From Dokdonella sp. (GTDB taxonomy: Bacteria > Pseudomonadota > Gammaproteobacteria > Xanthomonadales > Rhodanobacteraceae), in contig JADJQH010000008.1 in assembly GCA_016712865.1 (NCBI GenBank), forward strand, positions 1,178,001-1,242,000: 64,000 nt of DNA, written 5' to 3'. Positions within the stretch are counted from its first letter, which is position 1, and each line of letters begins with the position of its first letter. Of this stretch, positions 7,009 through 15,489 are shown one piece after another. Position numbers and translations under genes: made by a program. The notes beneath the pieces are model-generated. The model had not been told where the DNA came from. It saw only the letters and a program-made list of their open reading frames with translations, and did no database searches.

Positions 7009-10000
7009 ACATCGTCGAATTTGCCACGCGCCGACGCGTCACCATCGGCATGACGACGTTGACCATCGTGCTGTTCGGATTGATCGCGCTGTCCGGACTC
7101 AAGGTCAACCTGCTGCCTGATCTTTCCTATCCAACCCTGACCGTCCGCACTGAGTTCGAAGGCGCGGCGCCGATCGAGATCGAGAACCTCATCTCGCAGC
7201 CGGTCGAGGAAGCGCTCGGCGTGGTCAGGAACGTGCGCAAGATCCATTCGATCTCGCGCACCGGCCAATCCGATGTCGTGCTCGAGTTCGCCTGGGGCAC
7301 CGACATGGAGCAGGCCAGCCTCGAAACCCGCGACAAGCTCGACATCCTGAGCCTTCCGCTGGAGGCGGAGAAGCCGGTGCTGCTGCGCTTCAATCCTTCC
7401 ACGGATCCGATCATCCGGCTGGGACTCAGTGGCTCGGATGCGCAGGCGGGATACAGCGAGGCCCAGCTCAAGCAGCTGCGCCGGTTTGCCGATGACGATC
7501 TCAAGAAGCGCCTGGAACCCGTGGCTGGCGTGGCCGCGGTCAAGGTGGGCGGCGGTCTCGAAGACCAGATCAGTGTGGCCCTCGACCAGCAGAAACTGGC
7601 CCAACTCAACCTCAGCGTTGATGATATCGCCCAGCGCCTGCGCGCCGAGAACGTCAATGTTTCCGCCGGACGCATCGAGGAAGGCAGCCAGCGTTACCTC
7701 GTACGCACCATCAACCAGTTCGCCAACCTCGACCAGATGCGCGACATGCTGATCAAGGTCGACAACGGCGTGCCGATCCGGCTCAAGGACGTTGCCGATG
7801 TGTTCCAGGGTTACAAGGAGCGCGAGGGCGTTGTTCGCATCAATGGCCACGAAGCCATCGAGCTGGCGATCTACAAGGAAGGCGATGGCAACACGGTTGC
7901 CGTGGCCAATGCCGTCAACGCCAGGCTGGTGAAGCTCAAGGAGTCGTTGCCACCCGGGGCAACCTTGACCACCATCGATGACCAGTCGACTTTCATCCAG
8001 CATTCGCTGGACGAGGTGCGCAACGATGCGCTGATCGGCGGCACCCTGGCCGTGCTGATGATCTTCTTCTTCCTCGGCCACGGGCGCAGCACCTTCGTCA
8101 TCTCGCTGTCCTTGCCCATTTCGCTGATCGCCACCTTCTTCTTCATGGGGCAGGCGGATCTCAGCCTCAACGTGATGTCCTTGGGCGGCCTCGCCCTCGC
8201 CACCGGCATGGTGGTCGACGATTCCATCGTGGTGTTGGAAAACATCGCCCGACTGCGCGAGCAGGGCCTGTCGGTGATCGATGCCACGATCAAGGGAGCC
8301 AGTGAAGTGAGCATGGCGGTGACGGCATCGACGCTGACCACGGTTGCGGTGTTCTTTCCGCTGGTTTTCGTGGAAGGCGTTGCCGGGCAATTGTTCCGTG
8401 ACCAGTCGTTGACGATCACCTTTGCCATGCTGATCTCGCTGGTGGTGGCCATGACCCTGATCCCGATGATGGCTTCGCTGGAAGGCAGGTCACCGCTGGC
8501 GTTTCGCGACGAGCCAGAATCGATGCCCAGGTCCTTGCCGAAGAACCGCATCCTGCGTGCGCTGGTGCGTGGCGGACGTTTTGTTGGTGAACTGCTGTTC
8601 CACTGGATACCGCGATCGCTGGTGATCCTCGTGGGTTTTGTGGCGACGTGTCTGGACCGCAGCGTGGGCGCCGTGCTGCGCTGGCTGGGGCGCCGCGTTG
8701 TATCGGTCTACGACGCATCGGCGCGTGGCTATCACCGCATGTTGCCCGGTGCCATGGATCGACCCTGGTTGGTACTGGGTGCCGCGGCCCTCGCGTTTGC
8801 GATCAGCATCGCGCTCATCCCGACTCTGGGCATGAACCTGATTCCGAGTCTTGCCCAAGGGCAATTCGAGGCGACCATCAAGTTGCCGCCCGGCACGCCG
8901 TTGGCGGAAACCGATGCGCTGGTCGCGCAAATCGAGCTGCAACACGCCCGCGACCCCAATATCGCGTCCATCTATGGCGTGGCCGGTGTGGGAACCCGGC
9001 TTGATGCATCGCCCACCGAGTCCGGCGAGAACATTGCGCGCCTGCTGGTGACCCTCAAATCCGGTGCGGGTGATCGCGAGGAAGCGGAGGCCATGAAATC
9101 CTTGCGTGCATCGCTGGCCCAGCGGCCGGACCTCGAAGTGAAGTTCGCAAGGCCGGCCCTGTTCAGTTTTTCCACGCCGCTGGAGATCGAGATCCGTGGC
9201 TATGATCTGGATGCCTTGACCCGATCCGGCAAGAAGCTGGCCGAACAGATCTCCGCATCCGACCGTTTCGCCGACATCAAATCGACGGTCGAGGACGGTT
9301 ATCCGGAAGTGCAAATCCGCTTCGATCAGGATCGGGCGGCGGCACTCGGCCTGACCACGCGGCAGATCTCCGATGCGGTGGTTGGCAAGGTGCGTGGCGA
9401 AGTGGCCACGCGATACAACTTCCGTGATCGCAAGATCGACGTGTTGACGCGTTTGCGCGAGACCGATCGCGCCAGCGTGAACGACATCCGCAATCTGGTG
9501 GTGAATCCCGGCGCCGAGCGTCCGATCCGCCTGTCAGCCGTTGCCGAAGTCACCGCCACCGAAGGTCCCAGCGAAATCCATCGCGTCGACCAGGAGCGCG
9601 TCGCCATCATCTCGGCCAACCTCGCGCATGGCGATCTGGGCAGTGCGGTCGCCGAAGTCAATCGGATCCTCGCAAAGACCACGTTGGCGCCCGGAGTGTC
9701 CGTGCACATCGGCGGGCAGGGCGAGGAAATGGACGCATCCACGCGCTCGATGCTGTTTGCATTCGGACTGGCCATCTTCCTTGTCTATCTGGTGATGGCT
9801 TCGCAGTTCGAATCACTGGTGCACCCGTTCGTCATCATGTTCTCCATTCCATTGGCCCTCGTGGGTGCCGTGCTCGCGCTCAAGCTGACCGGCACGCCTA
9901 TTTCGGTTGTCGTGTTCATCGGCCTCATCATGCTGGCGGGAATCGTGGTCAAGAACGCCATCGTGCTCATCGACCGCGTCAACCAGTTGCGCGAGGAAGG

Positions 10001-10325
10001 TCACACCAAGCGCGAGGCGATCATCCTCGCCGCGGAATCACGCCTGCGACCGATCACCATGACCACACTGGCCACGCTGCTCGGCTTTCTTCCGCTTGCC
10101 ATCGGCCTCGGCGAAGGATCGGAAGTGCGCTCGCCCATGGCCATTACCGTGATTGGCGGACTTGCGGTATCGACCCTGCTGACCCTGGTAGTGATTCCGG
10201 TGGTCTACGAACTGGTGGACCGCAAGGCGGATGCCTATTACGTCGAACGCCGTGCGCGCAAGGACAATCGCGCTGAAGGTGAAGCGGATGTGCCGGCGCA
10301 TGATCTGGCGGAGTCGCACTCGTGA
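7005..10325 (+). CDS. RND efflux pump permease, first subunit (HAE1 type)
   Basis: This is a proton-driven multidrug exporter of 1106 residues in the inner membrane, with two homologous halves, 12 transmembrane helices and large periplasmic loops. The proton-relay residues of AcrB are conserved: Asp405-Asp406 in GMVVDDSIVVLENI (TM4) and Lys983 in GIVVKNAIVLIDRV (TM10). A loop of about 70 residues after TM6 (about 505-575) is longer than in AcrB. It is coupled to the adaptor by an ATGA overlap (7005-7008). With the second permease downstream it resembles two-permease systems such as MdtBC. Substrates cannot be read from the sequence. Confidence 0.93.
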   Translation: MNIVEFATRRRVTIGMTTLTIVLFGLIALSGLKVNLLPDLSYPTLTVRTEFEGAAPIEIENLISQPVEEALGVVRNVRKIHSISRTGQSDVVLEFAWGTDMEQASLETRDKLDILSLPLEAEKPVLLRFNPSTDPIIRLGLSGSDAQAGYSEAQLKQLRRFADDDLKKRLEPVAGVAAVKVGGGLEDQISVALDQQKLAQLNLSVDDIAQRLRAENVNVSAGRIEEGSQRYLVRTINQFANLDQMRDMLIKVDNGVPIRLKDVADVFQGYKEREGVVRINGHEAIELAIYKEGDGNTVAVANAVNARLVKLKESLPPGATLTTIDDQSTFIQHSLDEVRNDALIGGTLAVLMIFFFLGHGRSTFVISLSLPISLIATFFFMGQADLSLNVMSLGGLALATGMVVDDSIVVLENIARLREQGLSVIDATIKGASEVSMAVTASTLTTVAVFFPLVFVEGVAGQLFRDQSLTITFAMLISLVVAMTLIPMMASLEGRSPLAFRDEPESMPRSLPKNRILRALVRGGRFVGELLFHWIPRSLVILVGFVATCLDRSVGAVLRWLGRRVVSVYDASARGYHRMLPGAMDRPWLVLGAAALAFAISIALIPTLGMNLIPSLAQGQFEATIKLPPGTPLAETDALVAQIELQHARDPNIASIYGVAGVGTRLDASPTESGENIARLLVTLKSGAGDREEAEAMKSLRASLAQRPDLEVKFARPALFSFSTPLEIEIRGYDLDALTRSGKKLAEQISASDRFADIKSTVEDGYPEVQIRFDQDRAAALGLTTRQISDAVVGKVRGEVATRYNFRDRKIDVLTRLRETDRASVNDIRNLVVNPGAERPIRLSAVAEVTATEGPSEIHRVDQERVAIISANLAHGDLGSAVAEVNRILAKTTLAPGVSVHIGGQGEEMDASTRSMLFAFGLAIFLVYLVMASQFESLVHPFVIMFSIPLALVGAVLALKLTGTPISVVVFIGLIMLAGIVVKNAIVLIDRVNQLREEGHTKREAIILAAESRLRPITMTTLATLLGFLPLAIGLGEGSEVRSPMAITVIGGLAVSTLLTLVVIPVVYELVDRKADAYYVERRARKDNRAEGEADVPAHDLAESHS

Positions 10326-10342
10326 GCCGGAATTCCTTGTTT

Positions 10343-10366
10343 GTAGGAGCGCCTTCAGGCGCGATC
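10343..10366. repeat. REP palindrome (GTAGGAGC type)
   Basis: The palindrome GTAGGAGCGCCTTCAGGCGC plus GAT begins 18 bp after the first permease stop. The same core occurs near 20895 and 20970, and related forms occur in many intergenic regions of the window. It matches the general form of REP sequences moved by REP-associated tyrosine transposases; no such transposase is present here. Confidence 0.7.
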
Positions 10367-10407
10367 AGAGCCTGGGCACGCGCGCCGATTTCGGCTTCGA
10401 ACAGAAG

Positions 10408-10755
10408 CTTTCACTCGCCTGCGGCGAGCACAAGCCAGAGCTTTCATTCGCCTTCGGCGAGCACAAGCCAGAGCTTTCACTCGCCTGCGGCGAGCACAAG
10501 CCAGAGCTTTCACTCGCCTTCGGCGAGCACAAGCCAGAGCTTTCACTCGCCTGCGGCGAGCACAAGCCAGAGCTTTCACTCGCCTTCGGCGAGCACAAGC
10601 CAGAGCTTTCACTCGCCTGCGGCGAGCACAAGCCAGAGCTTTCACTCGCCTGCGGCGAGCACAAGCCAGAGCTTTCACTCGCCTGCGGCGAGCACAAGCC
10701 AGAGCTTTCACTCGCCTTCGGCGAGCACAAGCCAGAGCTTTCACTCGCCTGCGGC
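10408..10755. repeat. 33-bp tandem repeat array, 10.5 copies
   Basis: Ten complete 33-bp units begin with CTTTCACTCGCCTGCGGC and end CAAGCCAGAG, followed by a partial eleventh. Each contains an inverted repeat CTCGCC-tgc/ttc-GGCGAG. A single G/T position alternates between units in the order G,T,G,T,G,T,G,G,G,T,G. Because 33 is divisible by 3, long open frames run through it on both strands; I regard these as repeat translation, not genes. The unit also occurs once, inverted, at 11341-11360 beyond the other end of the neighbouring element. Confidence 0.9.
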
Positions 10756-10764
10756 GCGCGAGTC

Positions 10765-11335
10765 ACTTTCTCTTGATTGGTCAAGAGAAAGTAACCAAAG
10801 AGAAGACCACCCCGCGCTGGCGCCCTGCGCACAGTCCATGTGCTTCGGGTACGCGAGTCTGCTGCGGGGTTCGCTGACAGCACCTCCCTGTGCTGGCAGC
10901 GAACTGGCCCACATCGTGTGGGCCATCCTGCGGACAATTCCTGCGCAGCCTCGCCGCCAGCGAGGGGCCCCATTTGGCGCGCATCGTGCGCGCAGAAGCA
11001 ACAGCCAGCCAAAGCCAAAGCCAAAGCCAAAGCCAAAGCCAAAGCCAAAGCCAAAGCCAAAGCCAAAGCCAAAGCGATGCAGCTTTGATGCAACGTCGCG
11101 GATTCGAAGTGTCGAGTCACCACATTGTTCGTTCGCGCAAACTCCCGTGGTTCCAGCCAAGCAACGCAGCCGGACGAGGGAACAAGGCGCCGATGTCCGA
11201 GGCCAGGGATGGCCGAGTTGGCGCCGGCCCGTGGACGGCAAGTTGCGAAGGGAACATCGCTCGCTTGGCGAGCGATGCAGGAACCCCGGGTGGACTTCTC
11301 TTTGCCTACTTTCTCTTGTCCACCCAAGAGAAAGT
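10765..11335. mobile_element. 571-bp element with about 48-bp imperfect terminal inverted repeats
   Basis: The left end (10765-10813) reads ACTTTCTCTTG, 6-nt loop, CAAGAGAAAGT, then CCAAAGAGAAG and CCACCC. The right end (11288-11335) is its reverse complement with a few changes: GGGTGG, CTTCTCTTTG, then ACTTTCTCTTG, loop, AAGAGAAAGT. Homology continues outward (TCACTCGCCTxCGGCGAGC at about 10741 and 11341-11360). Inside are further perfect hairpins, for example CATCGCTCGC/GCGAGCGATG at 11256-11278, and a hexanucleotide run. No transposase or credible protein is encoded. It looks like a non-autonomous MITE-like or structured repetitive element inserted between the two pump genes. Whether it transposes is inference. 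Confidence 0.65.
11011..11070. repeat. (AAAGCC)10 hexanucleotide tract
   Basis: Ten perfect AAAGCC units lie inside the inverted-repeat element. Translated, they would give (Lys-Ala)n, (Ser-Gln)n or, on the other strand, (Gly-Phe)n, which is why open frames cross it. It is expected to vary in length between strains. Confidence 0.95.
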
Positions 11336-11401
11336 AGGGCGCTCGCCGAAGGCGAGTGAATGCTTTGTCGATTTCGCACCCACGACGCGAGAAAACATCA
11401 G

Positions 11402-11578
11402 CAGGTCGCCCCTCAAGAGGCTCCTACAGGAACAAGGAAGGTTGCTTGACAGGTCGCCCCTGAAGGGGCTCCTACAGGAACAAGGAAGGTTGCTTGACAG
11501 GTCGCCCCTGAAGGGGCACCTACAGGAACAAGGAAGGTTGCTTGACAGGTCGCCCCTGAAGGGGCTCCTACAAGAGCA
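11402..11578. repeat. 48-bp tandem repeat array built on a REP palindrome, 3.7 copies
   Basis: Units start at 11402, 11450, 11498 and 11546 (the last incomplete). Each contains the palindrome CAGGTCGCCCCTGAAGGGGC followed by TCCTACAGG and a conserved linker ending TTGCTTGA. The array ends about 55 bp before the start of the second pump gene, so it lies in the mRNA leader if the operon is read through. No gene is supported from 10326 to 11632. Confidence 0.9.
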
Positions 11579-11632
11579 AGGAGCGGGAGAGCAACAAGCC
11601 AAACTAAAGGTAACAATGGGCGGAGCGCACGC

Positions 11633-14600
11633 ATGACCCTCGCCGAAGTCAGCCTCAAGCGACCGGTGACGGCGGTGATGTTCTTCATCTCGCTGACCGT
11701 GATTGGCTTGCTGGCAGCGTTTCGCTTGCCGCTCGAGTTCCTGCCGGACATCGAAGCGCCGTTCCTGTTCGTGAACATCCCGTATCCCGGATCCACGCCG
11801 GCGGAAATCGAACGCACCATCACCCGTCCGGTCGAGGAGGTCCTTGCCACTTTGCCTGGTGTGCAGAACATGAACTCGCGGTCACGCGCCGATGGCGCGG
11901 AGATCTTCATGGAGTTCAAATGGGGCCAGAACGTGGCGACCAAGGCGGTGGAGGCGCGCGACAAGATCGACGCCATCCGTGCTGATCTTCCGGATGACCT
12001 GCAGCGCTTTTTCGTGCTCAAGTTTTCCACTTCGGATCAACCGGTCCTGCAGCTGCGCATTTCCAGTGATGGTGATCTTTCCAATTCCTGGGAGTTGCTG
12101 GATCGCCGCTTGAAGCGACCACTGGAACGCGTGCCCGGCGTGGCCAGGGTCGACATCCAGGGTGTTGCGCCGCCGGAGGTGGAGATTGAGCTGTCTTCGG
12201 ACCGCCTGACTGCGCACAACATTGGCCTGAATGAACTGGCGCGCCTGCTCAGGGACGCCAACTTTTCGACCTCTGCCGGCCTCATCCACGACGGAGGCAT
12301 GCGTTACCGCGTGCAACCGCAGGGCGAGTGGCGATCACTGGACGAAATCCGCAGTCTCGTGATCAACAATTCCGGTCTTCGCCTGGGCGACATTGCAAGC
12401 GTGAGCATGCGTCCGGCGCGCCTGGACTACCAGCGTCGCCTTGACCAGCGTCCTGCGGTTGCCGTTGACATCAGTCGCGAGCGCAGTGCCAACCTTGTTG
12501 ACGTTGCGCGGGGCGTCCTGGCTGAAGTGGCGCGTGCATCCACCCAGCCCGACATGAAGGGACTCAAGCTCTACTTCCTGCAGAACCAGGCCAAGGGAGT
12601 CACCGACTCCCTGCGCGAGTTGGCCAAGGCCGGCCTCGAAGGCACGCTGCTTTCGGTGCTGGTGTTGTTCTTCTTCCTGCGCGACTGGCGTTCAACCGCC
12701 ATGGTGTCCCTGGCCATTCCGATCTGCTTCGTGATGACCCTGGGTTGCATGTATTTCTTCGGCATCACCCTCAACATCCTGTCGATGATGGGCTTGCTGC
12801 TGGCGGTTGGCATGCTGGTCGACAATGCCGTGGTGGCAGTGGAGAGCATTTACCAGTATCGCGAACGCTATCCCGACAAACCGTGGTACTGCGCGGTCGA
12901 GGGCACACGAGCGGTGGGCACCGCGATCACCGCCGGAACCCTGACCAGCATCATCGTGTTCCTGCCGAACGTGTTTGGCGAGCGCACGCCGATTGCCATC
13001 TATCTGACCCAGGTCGCGGTTTCCATGGCTATCGCCCACATTGCCTCGTGGGTGGTTGCGGTCAGCCTGGTGCCGATGCTTTCCGCCAAACTCCCGCCGC
13101 CCCGCTTCATCGGGCGCGAGAACGCAATCACGCGCATGCAGCGGCGTTATGGCCGATGGGTCGAGTGGACCTTGCAGCACCGGCGCAAGTCGATGTTCGC
13201 CCTGCTGGCCCTGCTGTTGTTGAGCTTCGTGCCGATGACGCAGAGCAAGACCGACATGTTTCCGGCCGGCCAGACCCGTGAACTGCATATCGAGTACGAC
13301 CTCAATGGCACCTACCGCTTGCCCGAGCTTGAAGCGTCGATCGGCAAGGTCGAAGCCTACTTGCAGGCGCATCGCGAAGAATTCGAGATCCGCAACATCT
13401 ACAGCTATTTCGACGAACGTGGCAATGCGCAAACCAATATCCTGCTGACCGAGGATGCAAGCGCCAAGCGCACATCGGTCGAGATCATGGACGATGTACG
13501 CAAGGGCTTGCCAAAGCTGGCGATCGGCACGATCAATTTCGATCGGGGTGGGGATCAGGGAAGTGGCAACAGCGGCATCAAGATTTCCCTGATCGGCGAT
13601 TCCAGCGAAACCCTGCGCGAGCAATCCGATGCCGTGATTGCGCTGTTGAGCAAGGTCAAGGGCGTGCACGATGTGCGCCTGGCCGAAGGCTCGCAGGAGC
13701 GCGAAGTGGCCGTGCGCATCGATCGCGAGCGCGCACGCAACTACGGGTTCAGTGCGACCGACGTGGCGCAGTTTGTATCCATTGGTTTGCGTGGCGCCCA
13801 GCTCAAGGATTTCCGCAGTGGCGACCAGCAGATTCCGGTGTGGCTGCGTTTCCAGAATGCGGATGCGCAAAGCGTTGGCGATCTGTCCGACTACAAGCTG
13901 CGCGCCGCGGATGGAACCCAGGTGCCGTTGATGTCGATGGTGCAGTTGCAGACCCAGGATGCCGCATCCACCATCCAGCGCGAAGACCGGCAGACCTCGT
14001 TGCAGATCCAGACCAGCCTTGACAGCGAAACCACCTCGGATGATGCACGCAAGCGCATCGAGGCGGCAATGAAGTCGGTAAGCCTGCCTGCCGGATACCA
14101 CTGGACCTTCGGAACCTCGTTCCGCGAGTCCGATGAAACCGGCCAGCGCATGATGTTCAACATCCTCATCGCGCTGGTGCTGGTGTACGTGGTGATGTGT
14201 GCGATGTTCGAGTCGCTGATCTACCCGGCAGCGATCATGACCACCTTCGTGTTCTCGATCTTCGGCGTGTTCTGGTTGTTCTGGTTGACCGATACCACAT
14301 TCTCCTTCATGGCCATGATCGGCATCCTGATCCTGATGGGTGTGGTGGTGAACAACGGCATCGTCATGCTCATGCACATCAACCAATTGCGCCACGAGGG
14401 GCGACTGCGCTCGGATGCACTGGTCCAGGGAAGCAAGGACCGCCTGCGTCCGGTACTGATGACCATGGGTACGGCCATCCTCGCCATGATTCCGCTGTGT
14501 GTCGGCAATGTTCAGGTGGGTGGTGACGGGCCACCGTATTTCCCGATGGCGCGTGCGATTGTCGGCGGCTTGTTGTTCTCGACCATCGTCACCTTGCTGG

Positions 14601-14710
14601 CCTTGCCGGTGATTTACTCCCTGCTCGATGACGCCCGCGGCTGGCTGCGCAATGTGCTGCGTGATGGTCGCGCGCGGCAATGGAAGCGCGTGCGATTGGC
14701 GTCGCCCTGA
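11633..14710 (+). CDS. RND efflux pump permease, second subunit with altered proton relay
   Basis: This is an inner-membrane RND protein of 1025 residues with the usual two-half, 12-helix layout, homologous to the first permease. The relay residues differ from active pumps. TM4 reads GMLVDNAVVAVES (Asp397 kept, second Asp replaced by Asn398). TM10 reads GVVVNNGIVMLMH, where AcrB Lys940 becomes Asn907. The Arg and Thr of TM11 (RLRPVLMT) remain. It may work as the non-energised partner in a mixed trimer with the first permease. ATG at 11633 is chosen; an ATG at 11616 is possible. It is separated from the first permease by 1.3 kb of repeats. Confidence 0.9.
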   Translation: MTLAEVSLKRPVTAVMFFISLTVIGLLAAFRLPLEFLPDIEAPFLFVNIPYPGSTPAEIERTITRPVEEVLATLPGVQNMNSRSRADGAEIFMEFKWGQNVATKAVEARDKIDAIRADLPDDLQRFFVLKFSTSDQPVLQLRISSDGDLSNSWELLDRRLKRPLERVPGVARVDIQGVAPPEVEIELSSDRLTAHNIGLNELARLLRDANFSTSAGLIHDGGMRYRVQPQGEWRSLDEIRSLVINNSGLRLGDIASVSMRPARLDYQRRLDQRPAVAVDISRERSANLVDVARGVLAEVARASTQPDMKGLKLYFLQNQAKGVTDSLRELAKAGLEGTLLSVLVLFFFLRDWRSTAMVSLAIPICFVMTLGCMYFFGITLNILSMMGLLLAVGMLVDNAVVAVESIYQYRERYPDKPWYCAVEGTRAVGTAITAGTLTSIIVFLPNVFGERTPIAIYLTQVAVSMAIAHIASWVVAVSLVPMLSAKLPPPRFIGRENAITRMQRRYGRWVEWTLQHRRKSMFALLALLLLSFVPMTQSKTDMFPAGQTRELHIEYDLNGTYRLPELEASIGKVEAYLQAHREEFEIRNIYSYFDERGNAQTNILLTEDASAKRTSVEIMDDVRKGLPKLAIGTINFDRGGDQGSGNSGIKISLIGDSSETLREQSDAVIALLSKVKGVHDVRLAEGSQEREVAVRIDRERARNYGFSATDVAQFVSIGLRGAQLKDFRSGDQQIPVWLRFQNADAQSVGDLSDYKLRAADGTQVPLMSMVQLQTQDAASTIQREDRQTSLQIQTSLDSETTSDDARKRIEAAMKSVSLPAGYHWTFGTSFRESDETGQRMMFNILIALVLVYVVMCAMFESLIYPAAIMTTFVFSIFGVFWLFWLTDTTFSFMAMIGILILMGVVVNNGIVMLMHINQLRHEGRLRSDALVQGSKDRLRPVLMTMGTAILAMIPLCVGNVQVGGDGPPYFPMARAIVGGLLFSTIVTLLALPVIYSLLDDARGWLRNVLRDGRARQWKRVRLASP

Positions 14711-14837
14711 GCGGGTTGAAGTCGGAGGAATGCGAGTCGTCTGTTGGAGCGGCCTCTTAGTCGGTTACCCGCGCGCCGCCATGTGTGCTGCAGGAGTCCC
14801 TTCAGGGACGACCCATCGCCAGGTTGCAACGCATGAG

Positions 14838-15043
14838 TAGGAGTCCCGAATAGGGGATAAACCTCTTCAGGGAAACTCTGAACAAGTACGGAACTCATTC
14901 GTCGCGAGCAAGCTCGCTCCCACAAAATCAAGCAATGGTGGGAGCGAGCTTGCTCGCGACATTACTTGTTCAGACCTTCCTCAGGGGCGATGCTTCGTTT
15001 CGTTCGCGCCTGAAGGGGTTTATCCCCTCTTCGGGACTCCTGC
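14838..15043. repeat. Nested palindrome containing REPIN copy A
   Basis: The inner REP doublet has arms at 14901-14923 and 14938-14960 (GTCGCGAGCAAGCTCGCTCC plus its inverse), nested within CTGAACAAGTA/TACTTGTTCAG. Outer arms GGAGTCCCGAA-AGGGGATAAACC and GGTTTATCCCCT-TTCGGGACTCC close a palindrome of about 206 bp. The core (14871-14976) is the inverse of two other copies in the window (16631-16740 and 43115-43223). The rest of 14711-15204 holds single REP units and no gene. Confidence 0.85.
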
Positions 15044-15204
15044 AAAAGCTGTCTCTCCCGGCGCCAATCCTTTGCTGCAAAACCATTTTTCATGGGCGAT
15101 CAGGATTTGTGGCCCCTGTGGCCGCGCTTTTCCGTGTTGAGTCTCACGCGCGTCGATTTGGATGCGTGTCCGTCATTTCCGAAGCGTGGTTCGAAGGAGG
15201 TTCA

Positions 15205-15489
15205 ATGAGGCGCGCCACATTGTTTTGCATCGCCACCCTGTCATGCATGACCGTTTCCCTGGGCGCGGTGCAGGCCGGCGGTTTCCAGCTTACCGAGCAC
15301 AGCGTTTCCGCCGGCGGAGGCGACAGCGCCACGGTCGATGGCTGTCGACGCATGCAGGCCACATTCGGCGAGTCGGTGAACGGGCGCCTGGCCGGCGGTG
15401 ATTTCGTGGTGGTGGCCGGGTTTCAGGCACGTGTGGGTACCTACTCGCGTGATTCGATCTTCAATGATGGTTTCCAGGAGTGCCAGTGA
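15205..15489 (+). CDS. Small secreted protein of unknown function with IFxDGF tail
   Basis: I do not recognise this 94-residue protein. It has a clear signal peptide (RRATLFCIATLSCMTVSLGA then VQA), a glycine-rich middle (SVSAGGGDSATVDG), and the C-terminal tail RDSIFNDGFQECQ. Similar tails end the subtilase at 36238 and the DUF1501 protein at 48352. The start ATG at 15205 has a strong ribosome site AAGGAGG. Its stop overlaps the start of the next gene (TGATG), so the two exported proteins are translationally coupled. Confidence 0.75.
   Translation: MRRATLFCIATLSCMTVSLGAVQAGGFQLTEHSVSAGGGDSATVDGCRRMQATFGESVNGRLAGGDFVVVAGFQARVGTYSRDSIFNDGFQECQ

Noticed and set aside
10322-11359. Long open frames on both strands across the repeat region between the pump genes
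   Set aside because: They are translations of 33-bp, 48-bp and 6-bp repeats whose lengths are multiples of three. They have no ribosome site and no recognisable domain.
11402-11578. CRISPR-like array
   Set aside because: Units are contiguous and the 'spacers' are identical, so this is a simple tandem repeat. The same holds for 10408-10755 and 57708-57930, and no cas genes are present.
12692-14680. 662-residue antisense frame inside the second RND permease
   Set aside because: It is a shadow of codon bias in a GC-rich conserved gene. It is His- and Gln-rich without domains, and the sense frame is a certain RND protein.
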